Origin: Ovis canadensis
Taxonomy: Eukaryota > Chordata > Mammalia > Artiodactyla > Bovidae
Reading direction: 5' to 3'
DNA: 64,000 bases
Assembly (NCBI RefSeq): GCF_042477335.2
Contig: NC_091255.1
Span: 31,412,501-31,476,500, forward strand
The notes below the pieces were generated by a model. That model searched no databases. It was not told where the DNA came from and saw nothing but the letters and a program-made list of their open reading frames with translations. The position numbers were made by a program, and so were the translations under genes. Each line of letters opens with the position of its first letter. Position 1 is the first letter of the stretch. Shown one piece after another: positions 31,301 to 46,300 of this stretch.

Positions 31301-34300
31301 TGAGTGTACAGAAAGGTTTAAACTGTGTTCCGCAACCTTGGTGGAAGCACGAGCAGATCATGTTTCCAACAAAGCTGGTTGAAATACGAAAGATACTGGT
31401 ACTTGAAAGGGAAATTTCAGTTTTCTGGAAAAACGATAAGCCATCATTTAATTGTGATATCACCATATAAGCCAGGAGTCTCAATTGACCAACCACCAAA
31501 TAATGAGGTGTAGGCACGTATGAAATAAAGAAAATATAAACCATCAACTGAAAATGTTCTAGAAAGGAAGACATTAGCTATAGGACTAATACTGTCTCTC
31601 TGCAGACAATTCTATTACCTGCTGCTGTGGAGAGCCAGAATTAGAACAAGTAAATAAAATTCACAGGGAATCCAAATGACTCAATTTTAGTCAACAGTTC
31701 TACACTGTGTTGAAATCTTTCATTAGTGCGTCTCCTAAATGCATAACTGATTTTAGTATCCTTTCCCCCACCCTTGTCCAAGGCCTACCTTCTGGTAAAT
31801 GTGCTAATGAGCAGTGGAAATGCTAAAAGGCAAGGAGGCCGCAGGAAGGAGCAGCACAGGGCACAGTCTGGAGTCTGAATAATCAGCCTCTGCATAATTA
31901 AAAGTTGACTTGCGTTGCCAGCTACTGATAGCTGGCAATCTATATTAGAACAGCTGCTAAAATTTTCCCAGAAAAAAATTATCACAATGCCGTGAGTAAT
32001 GCCAGCGTCGTGAATTATTTATGGATTATCCTCTAACAGAAGTAGGCCCAGGAACTGAGTGGGGTGAGTATTTTATGTCAGAGTTGAATCTCTCTCTAAT
32101 TATCTCGACAAAATTAAGTATTGATTTTAAAAGTTATTCAATATTTTGCATTAGTCATCTATTAGCTGAGATCAGAGAAAGTGAGGATGTGCAGGTCCCT
32201 TAAGCAAATCTGTGACATTTTGTGTACAGAACAAACAAAAAGCAAGAAAAGAGGGAGCGATTCTTTATTTTACGGAAAGGGCACCTCACTAATATCCTTA
32301 GTACACTTAAAATGAGATTCAAGTAAAGAAAAAAACATTCATTTACAATACTTTCGGAATATACCTCTCTTGGCAGCTATTTTATGAAACTTCATAAAAC
32401 TTACGGCAGATATTTATGAAATTTCCGTGTAAAACAAGTCATCAAGGATCCCCACGCAAGGTAGATGCCCAGTGATTGAAGAGTGAAAGGGCAGTGAATT
32501 GACCTGAACCTCTGCAGAACTTCATTAATCCCCTTTACGACCTGAACCCAGACACACCATGAATATGCCAGTTTCACCCAGACAGATCCGCACATATCAA
32601 GGTCTGGAGTTTCATCGGTGGCCAGTTCTATTCCTTCAAATAAGTGCCAAAGAGAGGGTCCTGAGGAACTATGATTAAATAGGATTTATGCAAAGATAAT
32701 AACATACATTTTTATAGGTTTTTGTCAAAATCTATCCAAGTTAACACTTTAATCCTTCTTCTGAGCTACTGATGAAACAGCTGCTAATGAAATTCAATGA
32801 GAACACTAAACTGGGAGGTGTTGGAACCCCAAAGAAATAATAAAAAGGAATGAAATAAGATTAGAAATATTAGCAGACGGAGACAAAATTAGATTGACTT
32901 CAAAAATGAAAGTGAACATTGTTGGTGGGCGTGTTAACTGGTACAACTTTCCTGGAGGGCAATTTTGCAGTATGTATCAAGTGCCTTAAAAAATGCTCTT
33001 ACCGTGTGAACTTTTTTATTGTTTAAAGAAATGAAATGACAAAAGAAACACATGAGAGTCAGAAAAAATGTAAAATCTGAAAATTACAGAGAAAATAATG
33101 TCATTTATAATCCTCTCAGTCAGCTATAAGGTTTTGGTGCATTATATAAGTTTTCTTTCTAGCCCTAAATATGGAATTTTTAACATAACTAGCAACATGG
33201 TACACATAGTGATTTGTAAGTTACTTCTCTTCACTTAGTATGTCATGGCCATCTCTTTATACTCTGACCTGAGATGTATACTATAATTAACAAAAAAAAC
33301 AAGCAACTCTGCCAATCTGATAGGGAAAAATATGCTATCTTGCTTAAATTACTAGAGAGAGGTTAGAAATGACCATCTTCATTACTACTTTGATAAAGTG
33401 CTTGCCTATGTATATATTAGATTTAACTTATATACCATAAAATTCACCTATTTTAAGTGTAATTCAACAATTTTAAGGAAATTAAATTTGTGCAACCATT
33501 ACCACAATCCAGTTTTAGAACATTTTCATCACTATGTATGTTTTTAAAAGTTGATTTTAAGAGTTGCAGAGTTGCTGGAAATGTTCGTATTTTGTTACAT
33601 TTTCATTTTTCTTTATGGGTTTTGGGGGGGAGGGGAGTGTTAAATCAACAACTATTTCATTTCTTACAATGCTGTGTGCCAACAACTTTGCTTGAGCTCA
33701 GCTGAGTATTTTTTCTGCTAGTCTTGCCTGGGATTACCTTTAGGATTACAACCATCTGCATGTGGTTTTTTGAGAGGCTAGCCCAGGCTTGTTCACAGGC
33801 CACACCATCCTTTTAAGAAGTAACACTCGCAGCTGCAAGGTCTCTTAAGGCTTAGATTCATTAAGTCACATACCATCACTTCTACTGCATTCCACTGGTC
33901 AAACTGAGGTTCAGCAGGGGGGAAGAGGCTCCACCTCTTGATGGGAGAAAAAGCAATGTCAAGTTGAAGGGGAGTAAACATATAGGGATGGGACCACAGA
34001 AATTGTGGTCATTTTTGCAAACAGCCTCCCCTAGAGGCCTGGAGATTCACCTAGTCCTCTCATTATCCACATTAGAGTACTGACCCACACAGAGGTTGAG
34101 TAACCTGCCCGAGTTCATACTGAGAGTTAGTGGTTAAAGTGAGAGAAGAGGAACTCGCTGTTCCCCATCCAACGTTTTCATTCCTTCAAGGACCTCTTTC
34201 ACCTACATCTGCTATCTTCTTTTCTGATTATAGTGTTTTTGAAATTTGGTATTTAAGTTAAATCTAACTATCTTCTAATTGCCAAAATTTGGTATTATAT

Positions 34301-37300
34301 ACTTTAGAAAGCTTCTCTGATCACCCTAAAATTATGTAAAAATGCACTTATCTTTCTCTAGATATTTTATAGTTTAATTTTTAAATATTTAATTTTTTAA
34401 CGACTTGAAGAAAGACTCTAATACTTTTGGGGGGCTATCATATCAGTACCATACTGCTTTTAATTATTGTAGCTCAATGTGGATAGGAAATCTAGTAGTA
34501 CTAAGTCCCTTCAGTACTTTTTACAACAAAAAGGCTATTCTTATCCAGTTATTCAAGAAGAACTTTAGGACACTGTCAAAGTTTAAGAAAAATGCAGTCG
34601 TGATTTCATTGAAAATGGCATTATACTGATTAGGTCAATGCAGGGAAATCGGCATTTTTACATTTTTTAGTCTTTCCTTCTCAGGACATGGCATGTGTCT
34701 GCATTTATCGAAGCCGCCTTTTATATCTTTCCAAATTAAAATATCCTTGTATTTCTGGAAGCAATTCTACTTGGTGATACATGATTGTTCCTTTAATAAG
34801 CTGCTGGGTGTGACACAGCAGTGATTTTTTTTTTTCAGGGTTTCTGCATCTATATTCGCAAGTGAGACTGGTCTATAGTTTTTATTCTGGGCTTTGTAAA
34901 ATGAGTGGGAAAGGTACTAGGTTGTACCCATGTCCTGGAACAGTTTATAATGTATAAAAATGATATAAAAGTATCATTATATTTTTAGATATTTTTATAA
35001 TGTTTATAGTGTATAAAGAAGTTATAAAAATATCTTTCTGTTCCTTGAAAGATACTTTTTAAAAGGCAGCTAAATGTGTTCCTTGAAAGTTTTAAAGAAC
35101 TCACACAGAAAAGAGTGGGTCTGGCTTGTTTTTATGGAAATATTTTGATAACTTTTTCAATTTCTTCCATAATCATTAGACTTTGGAAGCATTTTCCTCC
35201 CTCTGGAAAAATTTAGGCAATTTCTATTTTTCTACAAACTTGTTTACTTAGTATTTTCAAATTCAATAATCTAAAGTTGTACTAAATATTTGCTATAAAC
35301 TTTAAAATAAATTTATATTCTTGGCTACACCCCTCATTGTTTCTAATTTGGGGGCGTTTTCCCCTGGATTTCTTAAGTCGATTTGCCAAACTTCAGGAAC
35401 CTGTAAACTTATAGCCTGTGTGCCAAATCCTGCCTGCTGCCTCTTCTCTGAACATATGTGGCCTAAGAATGGCTTTTGCATTTTTAGAAGTCATTTATTT
35501 ATTTTCATTTCTGGCTGCCCTGGGTTGTCTGTGCTGTGCACGGGGCTTCTCTTTGCGGGCACTTCTCTTGCTGCAGTATGTGGGCTCCGGGGCGAGGGCT
35601 TCAGTAGTTGCGGCCCGCAGGCTTAGCTGCTCCTCAGCACGCGGAATCTTCCAGGACCAGAGATCGAACCCATGTCCCCTGCACTGGCAGGTGAATTCTT
35701 AACCACTGGACCATCAGGGGAGTCTGGTGTCTACCTTTTTAAGTGGTTCAAAAGAAAATTCTCATGAAATGAAAAACTGTAAGGAATTCAGCATCCATAA
35801 TAAATTTTTATTGGAGCCCAGCCAGGCACATTCATTTGTATACTGTTTATCATTGCTTTCATGCTACAACTGCAGCTGAGTGGCTGCAAAAGAGAACATA
35901 TGGTCTGCAAAGCCCCAGATATTTACTATCTGGCCCTTTACAGAAAAAGTTGGCTAAACCCTGGTCTATAGGACACAAGCTTTGATGACTATATCTCTGA
36001 ATTCCCTATTTTATTATGTTATCTTGGTTTCTATATCCTTATTTTTAATACATTTTATCAAAGTGGCATATTAAAGTTTCTTATAACCATGGAGTTTTTG
36101 CCAGTTTCTCCATGTATACTTAGTCACTTTTGTTTTACAGACACAATCTCTATGTTCCTGAGAGCTAAGCTTGATGATATATTTCAGAAAAGTTTCCTTT
36201 ACAAAAATAAAATGCCTCTTTGTTTTACTAGATATCTTACCTTGGGTTCTACTGTTCTGTATTAATACCCTGATTTGCTTGTGATTCCTGACATGTCTTG
36301 CCCAAACACTTCATGTTGTTTCAAGTGTCACCTGGAGAAGGGAATGGCAACCCACTCCAGTATTCTTGCCTGGAGAATCCCATGGACAGAGAAGTCTGGC
36401 AGGCTATAATCCAAGGGGTTGCAAAGAGTAGGACACAACTGAGCAACTAACACTTTTTGTAAACAGAATATAGTTGGATTTTAATCTTTTTGACCAATCC
36501 TAAAAGATTCATTTAATAGTGTTTAGTCCATTTATATTTACTGTTAAAGACTCATTTTTATAATTTTCCTATCTTTTGCTCTGTGAACTATTTTTTTTTG
36601 AATATTTTTTGTTTCCCTAGAATGAAGGGAAAGGTATACAACCAATTTTAAATTTACTAGAATAATGTTACCACAGTGTGAATATGTGTTTTTAATTTTA
36701 CAAATACAGATATGTTAAAAAAAAAAGCCATAATCACCCATTATTTCCACTTTCAGAATTCATCACTGCTAATTAAGACTTTGGTATTTTTACTTCTAGT
36801 GTTTTTTTTTCTATGTATACACAGTTAAAACATAAGTAAGAATAAATCATGCATAAAATACTAGAACCTCATAGATGAAGACAGAGTCTCCTTTTCCAAT
36901 CACTGCAGGTGACCAGTATTATGGTACGTATCTATTTTTCTAGTCCTTTTCAGCCACAGAAGATAAAAGTGTTCCTGACTATACATATTCTTCCTACCAA
37001 AATTAATTCTTAACAACTTGTGAAAAATTTTACCCACAACTTGCTGTGTAAATAAAAAATTAACTGTAATGCAACACCATGCACAGGGAATAAAAACATT
37101 TAGGCTTATGATTCTCTGACCATAAGGGGGAGGCCAATGAAGGAGGGTGGATGGAAAACACGTTTGTCCCTCTGGCTTTGCCATCCTGCCTCAAGGATTC
37201 AGCCTGAGTTAGTGGTCGCCACTATTGTTTTTCGCAGACAACAGTTTCCATAGTTTTGCAAGCTACTGACATTTATATCTTTTCGCATATGTTCTACTTA

Positions 37301-40300
37301 GTATTTTAGAGGCAAGACATAATAGAATCAAGAGGTGGTAGCTTTCTGCTGTGTAATCTGGAAGCTCTATATACTACTTTTTATATTCAGAAAAACAAAA
37401 CAAAATGAAAACAGTATTTTTTAAAATGCCAGTGAATGTACCCGAGGGAAAACACAATTCTGGAGAAACACTCAACAGATATATTTTAGAAGGTAGCAAC
37501 AGCTCAAAGCAGCAAAAGGCAGAGAAGAAAACGGAGACTGGCTTGCAGTGTGATTCTGTTGTATCATGGGATGAGGCCAGTGCTATTTTGGGATGTTTCC
37601 TGTGCTTCAGGATGGGGAATTGAATCCTGCCCCAAAATATGTCCAATGAAATACCTATACACTGTATAACTTGGCAGCTGAATTAAAATTAGAGAGAAAA
37701 AATATAAACAAAACATTGACAGAATTCTATATTACCTCATGTGAGACAATCAAAAGAGCTAAGCATATATAGTTCAGTGAAGCCACATTTAATATTTGCC
37801 TATAAATCCTAGGTGTAGATATGACCTCATTTCTCCCCTCCAGAGAGCTAATTAGGAAATTGAGAAATCCTGAGCTGACTGAATTGAAACACACTGTCTG
37901 CTAAAATGGAGATCAAACAACAGAAATGTTGGAAACACCATTTCTTTGCTAATAATAGTATCTGTTGTCAGTACAATCGTATGAGAGGTGGCACTCAGGA
38001 TGCTGGGCACAGGTAACCTCCCCATCTACCTTAACAGCCTCATCTCCAGGGTCTAGTTCAGGAAAATAGGGCTAGGCTGGTCTCTGTCTAGCAACAGCCC
38101 TGAGACCAAAGGCAGCCCAAACACAGACATGGCAATCCATGTTTGATCAGAAACAGTCATACAGCCCACTACAGCAGTGCTGCCTGAGAAGCTGCGCTGG
38201 GCCAGATTCCTCTCTTGGAAATGTAAAACAGAAGAATGGAGGGAAAAATCTGTCGGGTGAAAAGAGAATAGACAAGAATAGCTGTGTCACAGGAGTGAGT
38301 TAAGATTCTGATACTTTAACTACAGACCCTGCTCCGTCTGCAGTCTTATTTGTTGTGACTGTTTTGTCTAGATTGTTTGAGCTTTCCTTCACAATAAAAA
38401 ATTAACAGTATAGGATTTCCCTGGTGGTCCAGTGGTTAAGGATCTGCCTGCCGATGCACGAGACATGTGTTTGATCTCTGATCCAAGAAGATTCCACATG
38501 CTCCGGGGCAATTAAGCCTGTGCACCACACCTACTGAGCCCACATGCCACAACTACTGAGGCCTATGCACCCTAGAGCCCATGCTCTGCAACAAGAGAAG
38601 CCACTGTAATGAAAAGCCTCTGCACCACAACTAGAGTAGCCCCTGCTCACTGCAACCAGAGAAAGCCTGTGCACAGCAATGAAGACTCAGCACAATCATA
38701 AATAAATAAAATTTGAAATAAAATTTCAGTTAAAACAAAAATTAACAGTGTAACAGAGTTTTTTTTGGGGGGGGGGATAGGATTTTTAACTTTGTTTTTA
38801 GAGATAAGCACATCAGCTTCACAAGTCTGTAATGTTAGGTGAGATTAAACTACCCATTTTACAGATGAGAAAGCTGAGGCAGAGTAGGATCAAAGTAATT
38901 TAAAGTCACAGAGCTTCTCGATAGCATAAGCATAAGACAGCTGTGTCTTCCCTTAAGCCACTGATTTGACTACTGTTCTCCTTTACGGTTCTTTCTCCAC
39001 TGAAAATGTTAGCTCCGTCAAGAACAATATTGTAAGGCAGAATAAAGAGGTTTCCTCTTACCTGTTTGCTGGATGGTCGTTATTGCCTGAGCATTACACT
39101 GCAGCTGTAACATGTGTCTCAGCATGGCCACTCCCCAAACATTCAGCTCTGCACCCAACACAGGAGTCTCTGCAGCTTTCAGCTTAGTTGGTTTCAGATC
39201 TGTTGTGAAGGCCTGTAAACCAGCTGCTTCGAGCTGCCTGCACAGTGCAGAAACACTTACAGCACAGAGGAATTTGTACTCAGGGCTATGGTTTTCAGTA
39301 TGGGGTAAAAGGTGGAAGATGGCATTATAATTCCTTTCATATTTCCCATTAATATCACATCCAGGAATTGGGGTCTCAACTGCTTTATCCGTTTTTTCCC
39401 CCTCTCCTCCCTGGCCATATTTGAGTATCTGTGCCGGATTCTTGCTTTCGGGTAAGCAGATGCCCTGGTTACTCATCTCACCACAGAGCTTCTTTATGAC
39501 TTTGCCAACATCCTCAAACCTAGCTAAAAGAGTCGACCTCAGGGCAACATGACAAAACACACCCAGTGTGAGAAGCAGAGCCCCCAGAGAACACTCCACA
39601 CTATGGTAGCGATCCCAGGCCTGCTGCATACACTCCTGGCTGCAATACTTCGCATAGCTGCATCCTTCACAGGGAACCGGGGCCAGAGTGTGCCTCAGAC
39701 ATCGGTGACAGTGAAGGTCCCCACTGGTAGCTTGGATGTCCCACTTGCTCTCCAGGCTATGAGGCCTCAGTGGCACTTCTCCTGGGTTAAGGACACTCAC
39801 AAAAGCATCCTCTTTCACCAAAAGCTCTCCTGGGAGGATATCTTTTGTGGCAACCAGAAAGCGGCCTTTTAAAGGGTCTATATGTAAGGTGACAGAGGAC
39901 GAGGCACCGGGAATTTGTTCATTCTCTTCCCTTAGGTCCATACCCTCAAAGGTTTTAGTTAGAGCCTCTGGGAAGATCTCTGGGAGATTCTTCTTTTCTT
40001 GTACCTTCACTTTCACACGACAGAGGGTTCTCTGCAGAATCTGAAACTGGGAAGCTGAGAGGGTTGGCTTGGCAGCAAAGCTACTTTCAAGATCAATGAT
40101 GGTCTGGCTTGCCTCCTGTGGTCTCCCCAGGGTCACCAGACACTCTGCCTTACGCAACAGCAGCTTGGGTTGCAATCTTTCTGGATACCCATGCATCTGT
40201 GCTCTGACGATATCTTTAAGGCATGTCTAAAAACAGAAAGTAGATTCCCAAATGACCGTTAGTCCCTACTCTATAAAATATTCACTTGGAAGTCTTAACA

Positions 40301-43300
40301 AAAATCTACAAGTGAGTGAAGGATTATTAAAAATAGAGCAACTACAACCACGTGCTTACTTCTTTAAATCATATTGTACTGGGATCTTTTAATGATTAGA
40401 AACACATGCTGAAGGTATTATGTTTAACTGTCATTAACTATTTTTGATTCTAGGGAAAAAAGTTTTACAGATAGAAGAGGCATATTATGGCGATTAAGAG
40501 GGCATCCCAGTACAGACTTTGTCTCTTACTAGTTGTATGACCTTATGCAAGTGAATTAATTTCTCAGTGTTTAAGTTTCCACATCGGAAAAAAATGGGGA
40601 TAATAATACCTCACAGGATAAAAGTAAAGATGAAAACAAGGTAATATACCTGAAGTGTTAAAAAGGTGCCTAAACACAGTATGTGCTTAATATATGGGAC
40701 TCATTATTGTAAGAAGTAATATAGGAAAGATATAAAGGGCTAAATGCTTCACAAGGTCTTCCCATTGCTGCCTTCAGTAGCCCAGGCTTTTCTTGCTGGG
40801 GGACTGGAGTTAGATTCTTGCTCTTCTCTTTTGGACCAAAGGGCTTAAGTGTGAACTTGTGATTACTCAAATAGTTGTTTCCCCTACCCCAGCCACCTTT
40901 CTAGTTTTGGTTGTGCTGGGTCTTCGTAGCTGCTCAGGTTTCTCTCTAGTGGTGGAGGAAAGGGGCTGCTCTCTGGTTGCGGTGCGGCCTTCTCATTGAG
41001 GTGGCTTCTCTTGTTGTGAGGCACGAGCTCTAGGGCTCTCTCTCAGCAGCCGTGGCTCCCGGGCTCTAGAGCATAAACTCAATAGCTGTGGAGCACCGAC
41101 TTAGTTGTTCTGCAGCACGTGGGATCTTCCCTGATCAGGGATCAAACCTGCATCTCCTGAGTTAGCAGACAGATTCTTTTACCACTGAGCCACCCGGAAG
41201 CTCTACAGGGATATTCTTAAACCCACTCATCTACTTATAAAAAAAAACACAAAACACCCAAACAAATAGTTTGCAAACAGTTAGAACCGAAAGCATTATT
41301 AGCAACAGCTGTGTATATCACAATTGACCTTAACACCTGAGGACTGCTGACCCACTGGACAGAGTCCATGGCCCTGGGGAACGTGCACGTCTCTTTCCTG
41401 CCAACCAACACCACCCTACATAATAACCTGTGACAAGTGAAGTGAACGATGAGGAAGAACAAGTTCAGGAGGATATCAATTTGCTTCTGATTCAACCAGT
41501 TGCACAGGGCCCAATTTTAGTGTTCCGAGGTAGAAGCAAGGATGAAGGTCTAGTGCCCCCGGGAACCCCCTGCGATCCTCTCCAATCTCACCAGGCATTC
41601 TGATACTCACTTCATACTGACCCAGGTGGAAGAGGGCTGCAGAGCGATTGGCATAGCACAGTGAAATGTCCGTAGAGTTGGGCCCCGAATGTGATACTCC
41701 CTGAAGAACAATGAACCGGTTAAAGGCATATACGTGGAAACTAGCATCTTCAGAGTTTTGTTTTTTTTTTTCCTAGAAAACAGGGGCTTTGCTACAAAAG
41801 ACTGTATACAATTGGGACAAGTTACTGGATCTCTTTGTGCTTCATCTGCTTCATTTTTAAGTACCTTAGAGCAGAGCTGAGAAGATTAGGTGAGGAAATA
41901 TGTGAAGCATTCTGAAGACAGCAGCTTCAGTGTCAGCCACAAGACAACACTCAAGGTAAACAAAAACTGGGGACTGTAACCTGGCACATACCAAAGTGTG
42001 AGGGGAGCAAACAAATTCACACAAGAAGAAAAGCTAATGACATGTGGGAAACAATTCATAGACAGATAGTCAAATACATGAAAACGAAAGCAGACAAAGG
42101 CTACTTTTTTCTACCACCAAATCGGCAAGGAATAACCATAAAGGTGGCATCTCCAATCACTGGAGAAAAGATTGGGATTATTCAATGAAAGTACTGACAC
42201 AAGTAGCCACCAAGGAAAAATAAAGTTGGTTCTCAACAGATGATAAAACTTTCACTAGGATAAGTTCCCAGCGGATCGAAACCTTAATGTAAAAACTGCA
42301 ACTGTTTAAGAGCACTAGAAGAAACTACATGAATAGTCCAAAGTGATGCTGGAGTGAGAAATACCTTTCTAATTATGACACAAAACCCAGAAGTCATAAA
42401 AGGTTAATAAATGTGATCACATAAAAATAAAAAATTTCTTCGGAGCAAAAACCAATAACAATATCAAAAGACAAATATTGAACTGGAAAAAAATATTTGC
42501 AACTCCTATTACAGGCAAAAGGCTCATTTCTTTATGAACAGTCCTACAGATCAATAAGATGACAAGTAATAATTTAGTAGGAAAATAAGCAAATGATAGG
42601 AACAATTCTCATGGGAAATATAAACGGCCCTTAAACAAATGAAAAATGCTCAACCTCATTCATAATCAGCAAAATGCAAATTAAAACTCTGCTGAGATGC
42701 TATTTTTTACTTATCAGATCGGCGAAGAAAAGTAAAATTGATAGGATACTCTGCTGGCATAGGAATGAGATACATTTTTTCTACATTGCTAGTGGGAATG
42801 TAAACTAGCTGCACGACTACTGAGGCAATTCAGCAGTACATGCATCTCTTAATATAAATGTGCTGAGGCTTTCTAGTTGGTTAGTGGTAAAGAATCCACC
42901 TGCTGATGCAGGGGTCACATGAGACACAGGTTTGATCCGTGGGTCGGGAAGATTCCCTGGAGCCGGAGATGGTAACCCACTCCAGTACTCTTGCCTGGAA
43001 AATTCCACGCAGAGGAGACTAGCGGGCTACAGCCCATGTGGCCACAAAGGCTCAGACATGACTGAGCATATACACTACATTTATATACGTATCTGTATCT
43101 CCACTGACCCAGCAGTTCCTCTCCTAGGGATTAATCCTACAGATATAATCTCTTATCCTACACATATATGCAAAATAACATACATGAAAGGCTTCTCATC
43201 ACTGAATTGTTTGAAGTAACAAAAGATAGGAAACAAATATTGATCTAGAAGATGCTAATAAATTAACATTACATCCATACAACGGAACAGAAGTGGAAAA

Positions 43301-46300
43301 ACTGCAGTGCTTAACAGTGTGTGTAGAATGTTATTTACATGAAAAGAGTGCATGTGTGCAGGGGTAGCAGATTATTTGTATTTATTTGTGTTTGGTGAGG
43401 TACCTCTGGAAAAATACCTTTTAAACAGCATCAGTGCCACTCGCTTTTGGAGATGGAAACGAGGTGGCTGGGGAACAGAGGAAGCAGACGGCACTGTATA
43501 TCCTTGCGCCTTTAAAATTCTAACTATGTAAGCACATTTCCTATGCCAGAATAAATAGATAAAATAATGATAATAATACCGTAATAATCAGTATTGCTTA
43601 GGATATAGAGAAATGAACATCCCATGCTCTGGTAGAAGGGGAGTAACTAGCTTTTTCCTGGAGAAAGATTTAGCATCAAGTGCCAAAGGCCTAAAAAAAA
43701 AAAAACAACCACATTCAATTGACCCAGCAATTGCCCTTCAAGGAATTTATCCTGAGGAAATAATCAGGTGTGTACAAATATTTACATAGAAAGATGCTCC
43801 TTGCAGCTTTATGATACCAAACAATCTGCCAACATTAGGAGATGTTAAATCAAGTATAGTTCTCTGTAATGCAACACTAAGCCAGCCGTAAAAAAATCAT
43901 GTTCTAGTGGAAAATTTAATAACATGAGAAAACGGTCACAATAAATTGTTGAGGGGAAAAAAAGCAGGTTACAAAACACTAAGTACAGCATTATCACAAT
44001 TTTGTACGAGAAAAACATATTTTCAGAGGAAAAAGAGGCTGGCTGGATATAAGCAAAAATGTTAACAGTGCTTATCACTGGTTATGGGATTTTTTTCTTA
44101 CTCTTTATGCTTCTCTGTATTTTCCAAGTAAACATATATTACATTTACAATCAGATAAAAACAACAAATATTATTTCAAAAAAGAAAGAAAATAGCAACT
44201 CTATGGGAAAATGGCAAAGTACCATAATCACCAAAATACTAGCTTCATGAAATAGGAAGGCTCATATCCTGCATTCAGAACAAATCTTAATTTTTCATCT
44301 GATTTTACTTTTTTTAGTTTATTTTCCTTGAACAACTTCCCTGCGATCACATTTATGACGCGTATGCATGCAGCTGAAGAAAGATTAGCTCTGAAAAAGA
44401 ACTATTAAGGCATTTATCAGTGATCATTGCATCTAGTGGGTTTTAGTTCTTCGGCAATCACCAACACGTTATTCAGATAAATACCTTCTTGTAGCATCAC
44501 AAAGCGGAGCTTTTATCAATTTTAGAAGATACTGTTGTTAGTCTGATAGTTGGAAAACTAATTCCAAACTTTAAGCATAGGTCTGTTTAAGATGCAGAGT
44601 AGGGGGTACTCACTTCAAAAGCACTGGCTTCCCTGATAGCTCAGTTGGTAAAGAATCTACCTGCAATGCAAGAGACTCTGGTTCCATTCCTGGGTCGGAA
44701 AGATCCGCTGGACAAGGGATAGGCTACCCACTCCAGTATTCTGGCTTGGAGAATTCCATGGACTGTACAGTCCATGGGGTTGTAAAGAGCTGGACACAAC
44801 AGAGTGACTTTCACTTTCACTTCAATCGCACACTCATTCTTTCAATAGACAAAGTTCACAGACCTGGTTCAAGGGATTGATACATTCTTGCTTTAAACCC
44901 ATATTTATCTCTAAAAAATTATGGAAGGAAGTCACTCAGGAATCTTTTACCAGTTCCTACTCTGGAAGCCTTCTCATGCTGTTAATGGAGTTCTCATGAA
45001 CAGTAGATCACAACAAACTGGAAAATTCTTCAAGAGATGGGAATACAAGACCACCATATCTGCCTCCTGAGAAATCTGTATGCAGGTCAAGAAGCAACAG
45101 TTAGAACTGGACATGGAACAACAGACTGGTTCCAAATAGGAAAAGGAGTATGTCACCCTGCTTATTTAACTTATATGCAGAGTACATCATGTGAAATGCT
45201 GGGGTGGATGAAGCACAAGCTGGAATCAAGATTGCCAGGAGAAATATCAATAACCTCAGATACACAGATGACACCACTCTTATGGCAGAAAGCAAAGAAG
45301 AACTAAAGAGCCTCTTGATGAAAGTGAAAGAGGAGAGTGAAAAGCTGGCTTAAAACTCAACATATAAAAAATGAAGATCATGGCACTCAGTCCCATCATT
45401 TTATGGCAAATAGATGGGGAAACAATGAAAACAGTGAAAGACTACTTTTTGGGGCTCCAAAATCACTGCAGATGGTGACTGCAGCTGCGAAATTAAAAGA
45501 CGCTTGCCCCTTGGAAGAAAAGCTATGATCAACCTAGGCAGCATATTAAAAACCAGAGACTTTGCCAACAAAGGTCTGTCTAGTCAAAGCTATGATTTTT
45601 CCAGTAGTCATGTATGCATGGGAGAGTTGGACCATAAAGAAAGCTGAGTGCTGAAGAATTGATGCTTTTGAACTGTGGTGGTGGAGAAGACTCTTGAGAG
45701 TCCACTGGACTGTGAAGAGATCAAACCAGTCAATCCTAAAGAAAATCAGTCCTGAATATTCATTAGGAGGACTGATGCTGAAGCTAAACTCCGATACGTT
45801 GGCCACCTGATGCGAAGAACTGACTCCTTGGAAAAGACCCTGATGCTGGGTAAGATTGAAGGCAAGAGAAGAAGGGGACAACAGAGGATGAGATGGTTGG
45901 ATGGTATCGCCGACTTGATGAACAGGAGTTTGAGCAAGCTCTAGGAGTTGGTGATGGATATGGAAGCCTGGTGTGCTGCAGTCCATGAGATCGCAAAGAG
46001 TCGGATATGACTGAGTGACTTGAACTGAGCCTTAATCTAAGTCACACTGGCTATAAGCTAACCTGGTGGCTAGCCCCCAAATCCAACTTCTCTCTAAATT
46101 GGGACTATCACACACTAACAGCCTCATCAGTTATTCAGACAAAAAAGGCACACAATTCAGTGAGAGCTGACAGACATGGGTGAGGGAGGCCAAGGCTTCC
46201 AGTAAGGCTTGCTACACTTGTGCCTGAGGGATATGTGAAGAGAAGTTTCTTAACAGAATTTGGGACATACAATACAAACTCTCCTTTGTTTCAGAATATG

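Larger units (their letters stand above)
34240..36640 (-). repeat. LINE-1 ORF2 block, antisense, with nested insertions
   Basis: Antisense ORF2-like text includes cagggtttctgcatctatat, gtctatagtttttattctgg, and later gtgtttagtccatttatatt. It is interrupted by a CHR SINE, a hAT fragment and a Bov-A unit. Edges approximate. Confidence 0.55.
30112..39061 (-). other. SMYD4: SMYD4 intron 4
   Basis: About 9 kb, AT-rich. Holds CHR SINEs, a large antisense L1 block (about 34240-36640), a hAT-type fragment and MIR pieces. 30820-32900 and 36660-38400 show no gene and little I can name; 32910-33000 is faintly L1-like. Confidence 0.7.
40227..41610 (-). other. SMYD4: SMYD4 intron 3
   Basis: Contains a nearly full MIR and a long CHR SINE; 41210-41600 is unassigned. 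Confidence 0.7.
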
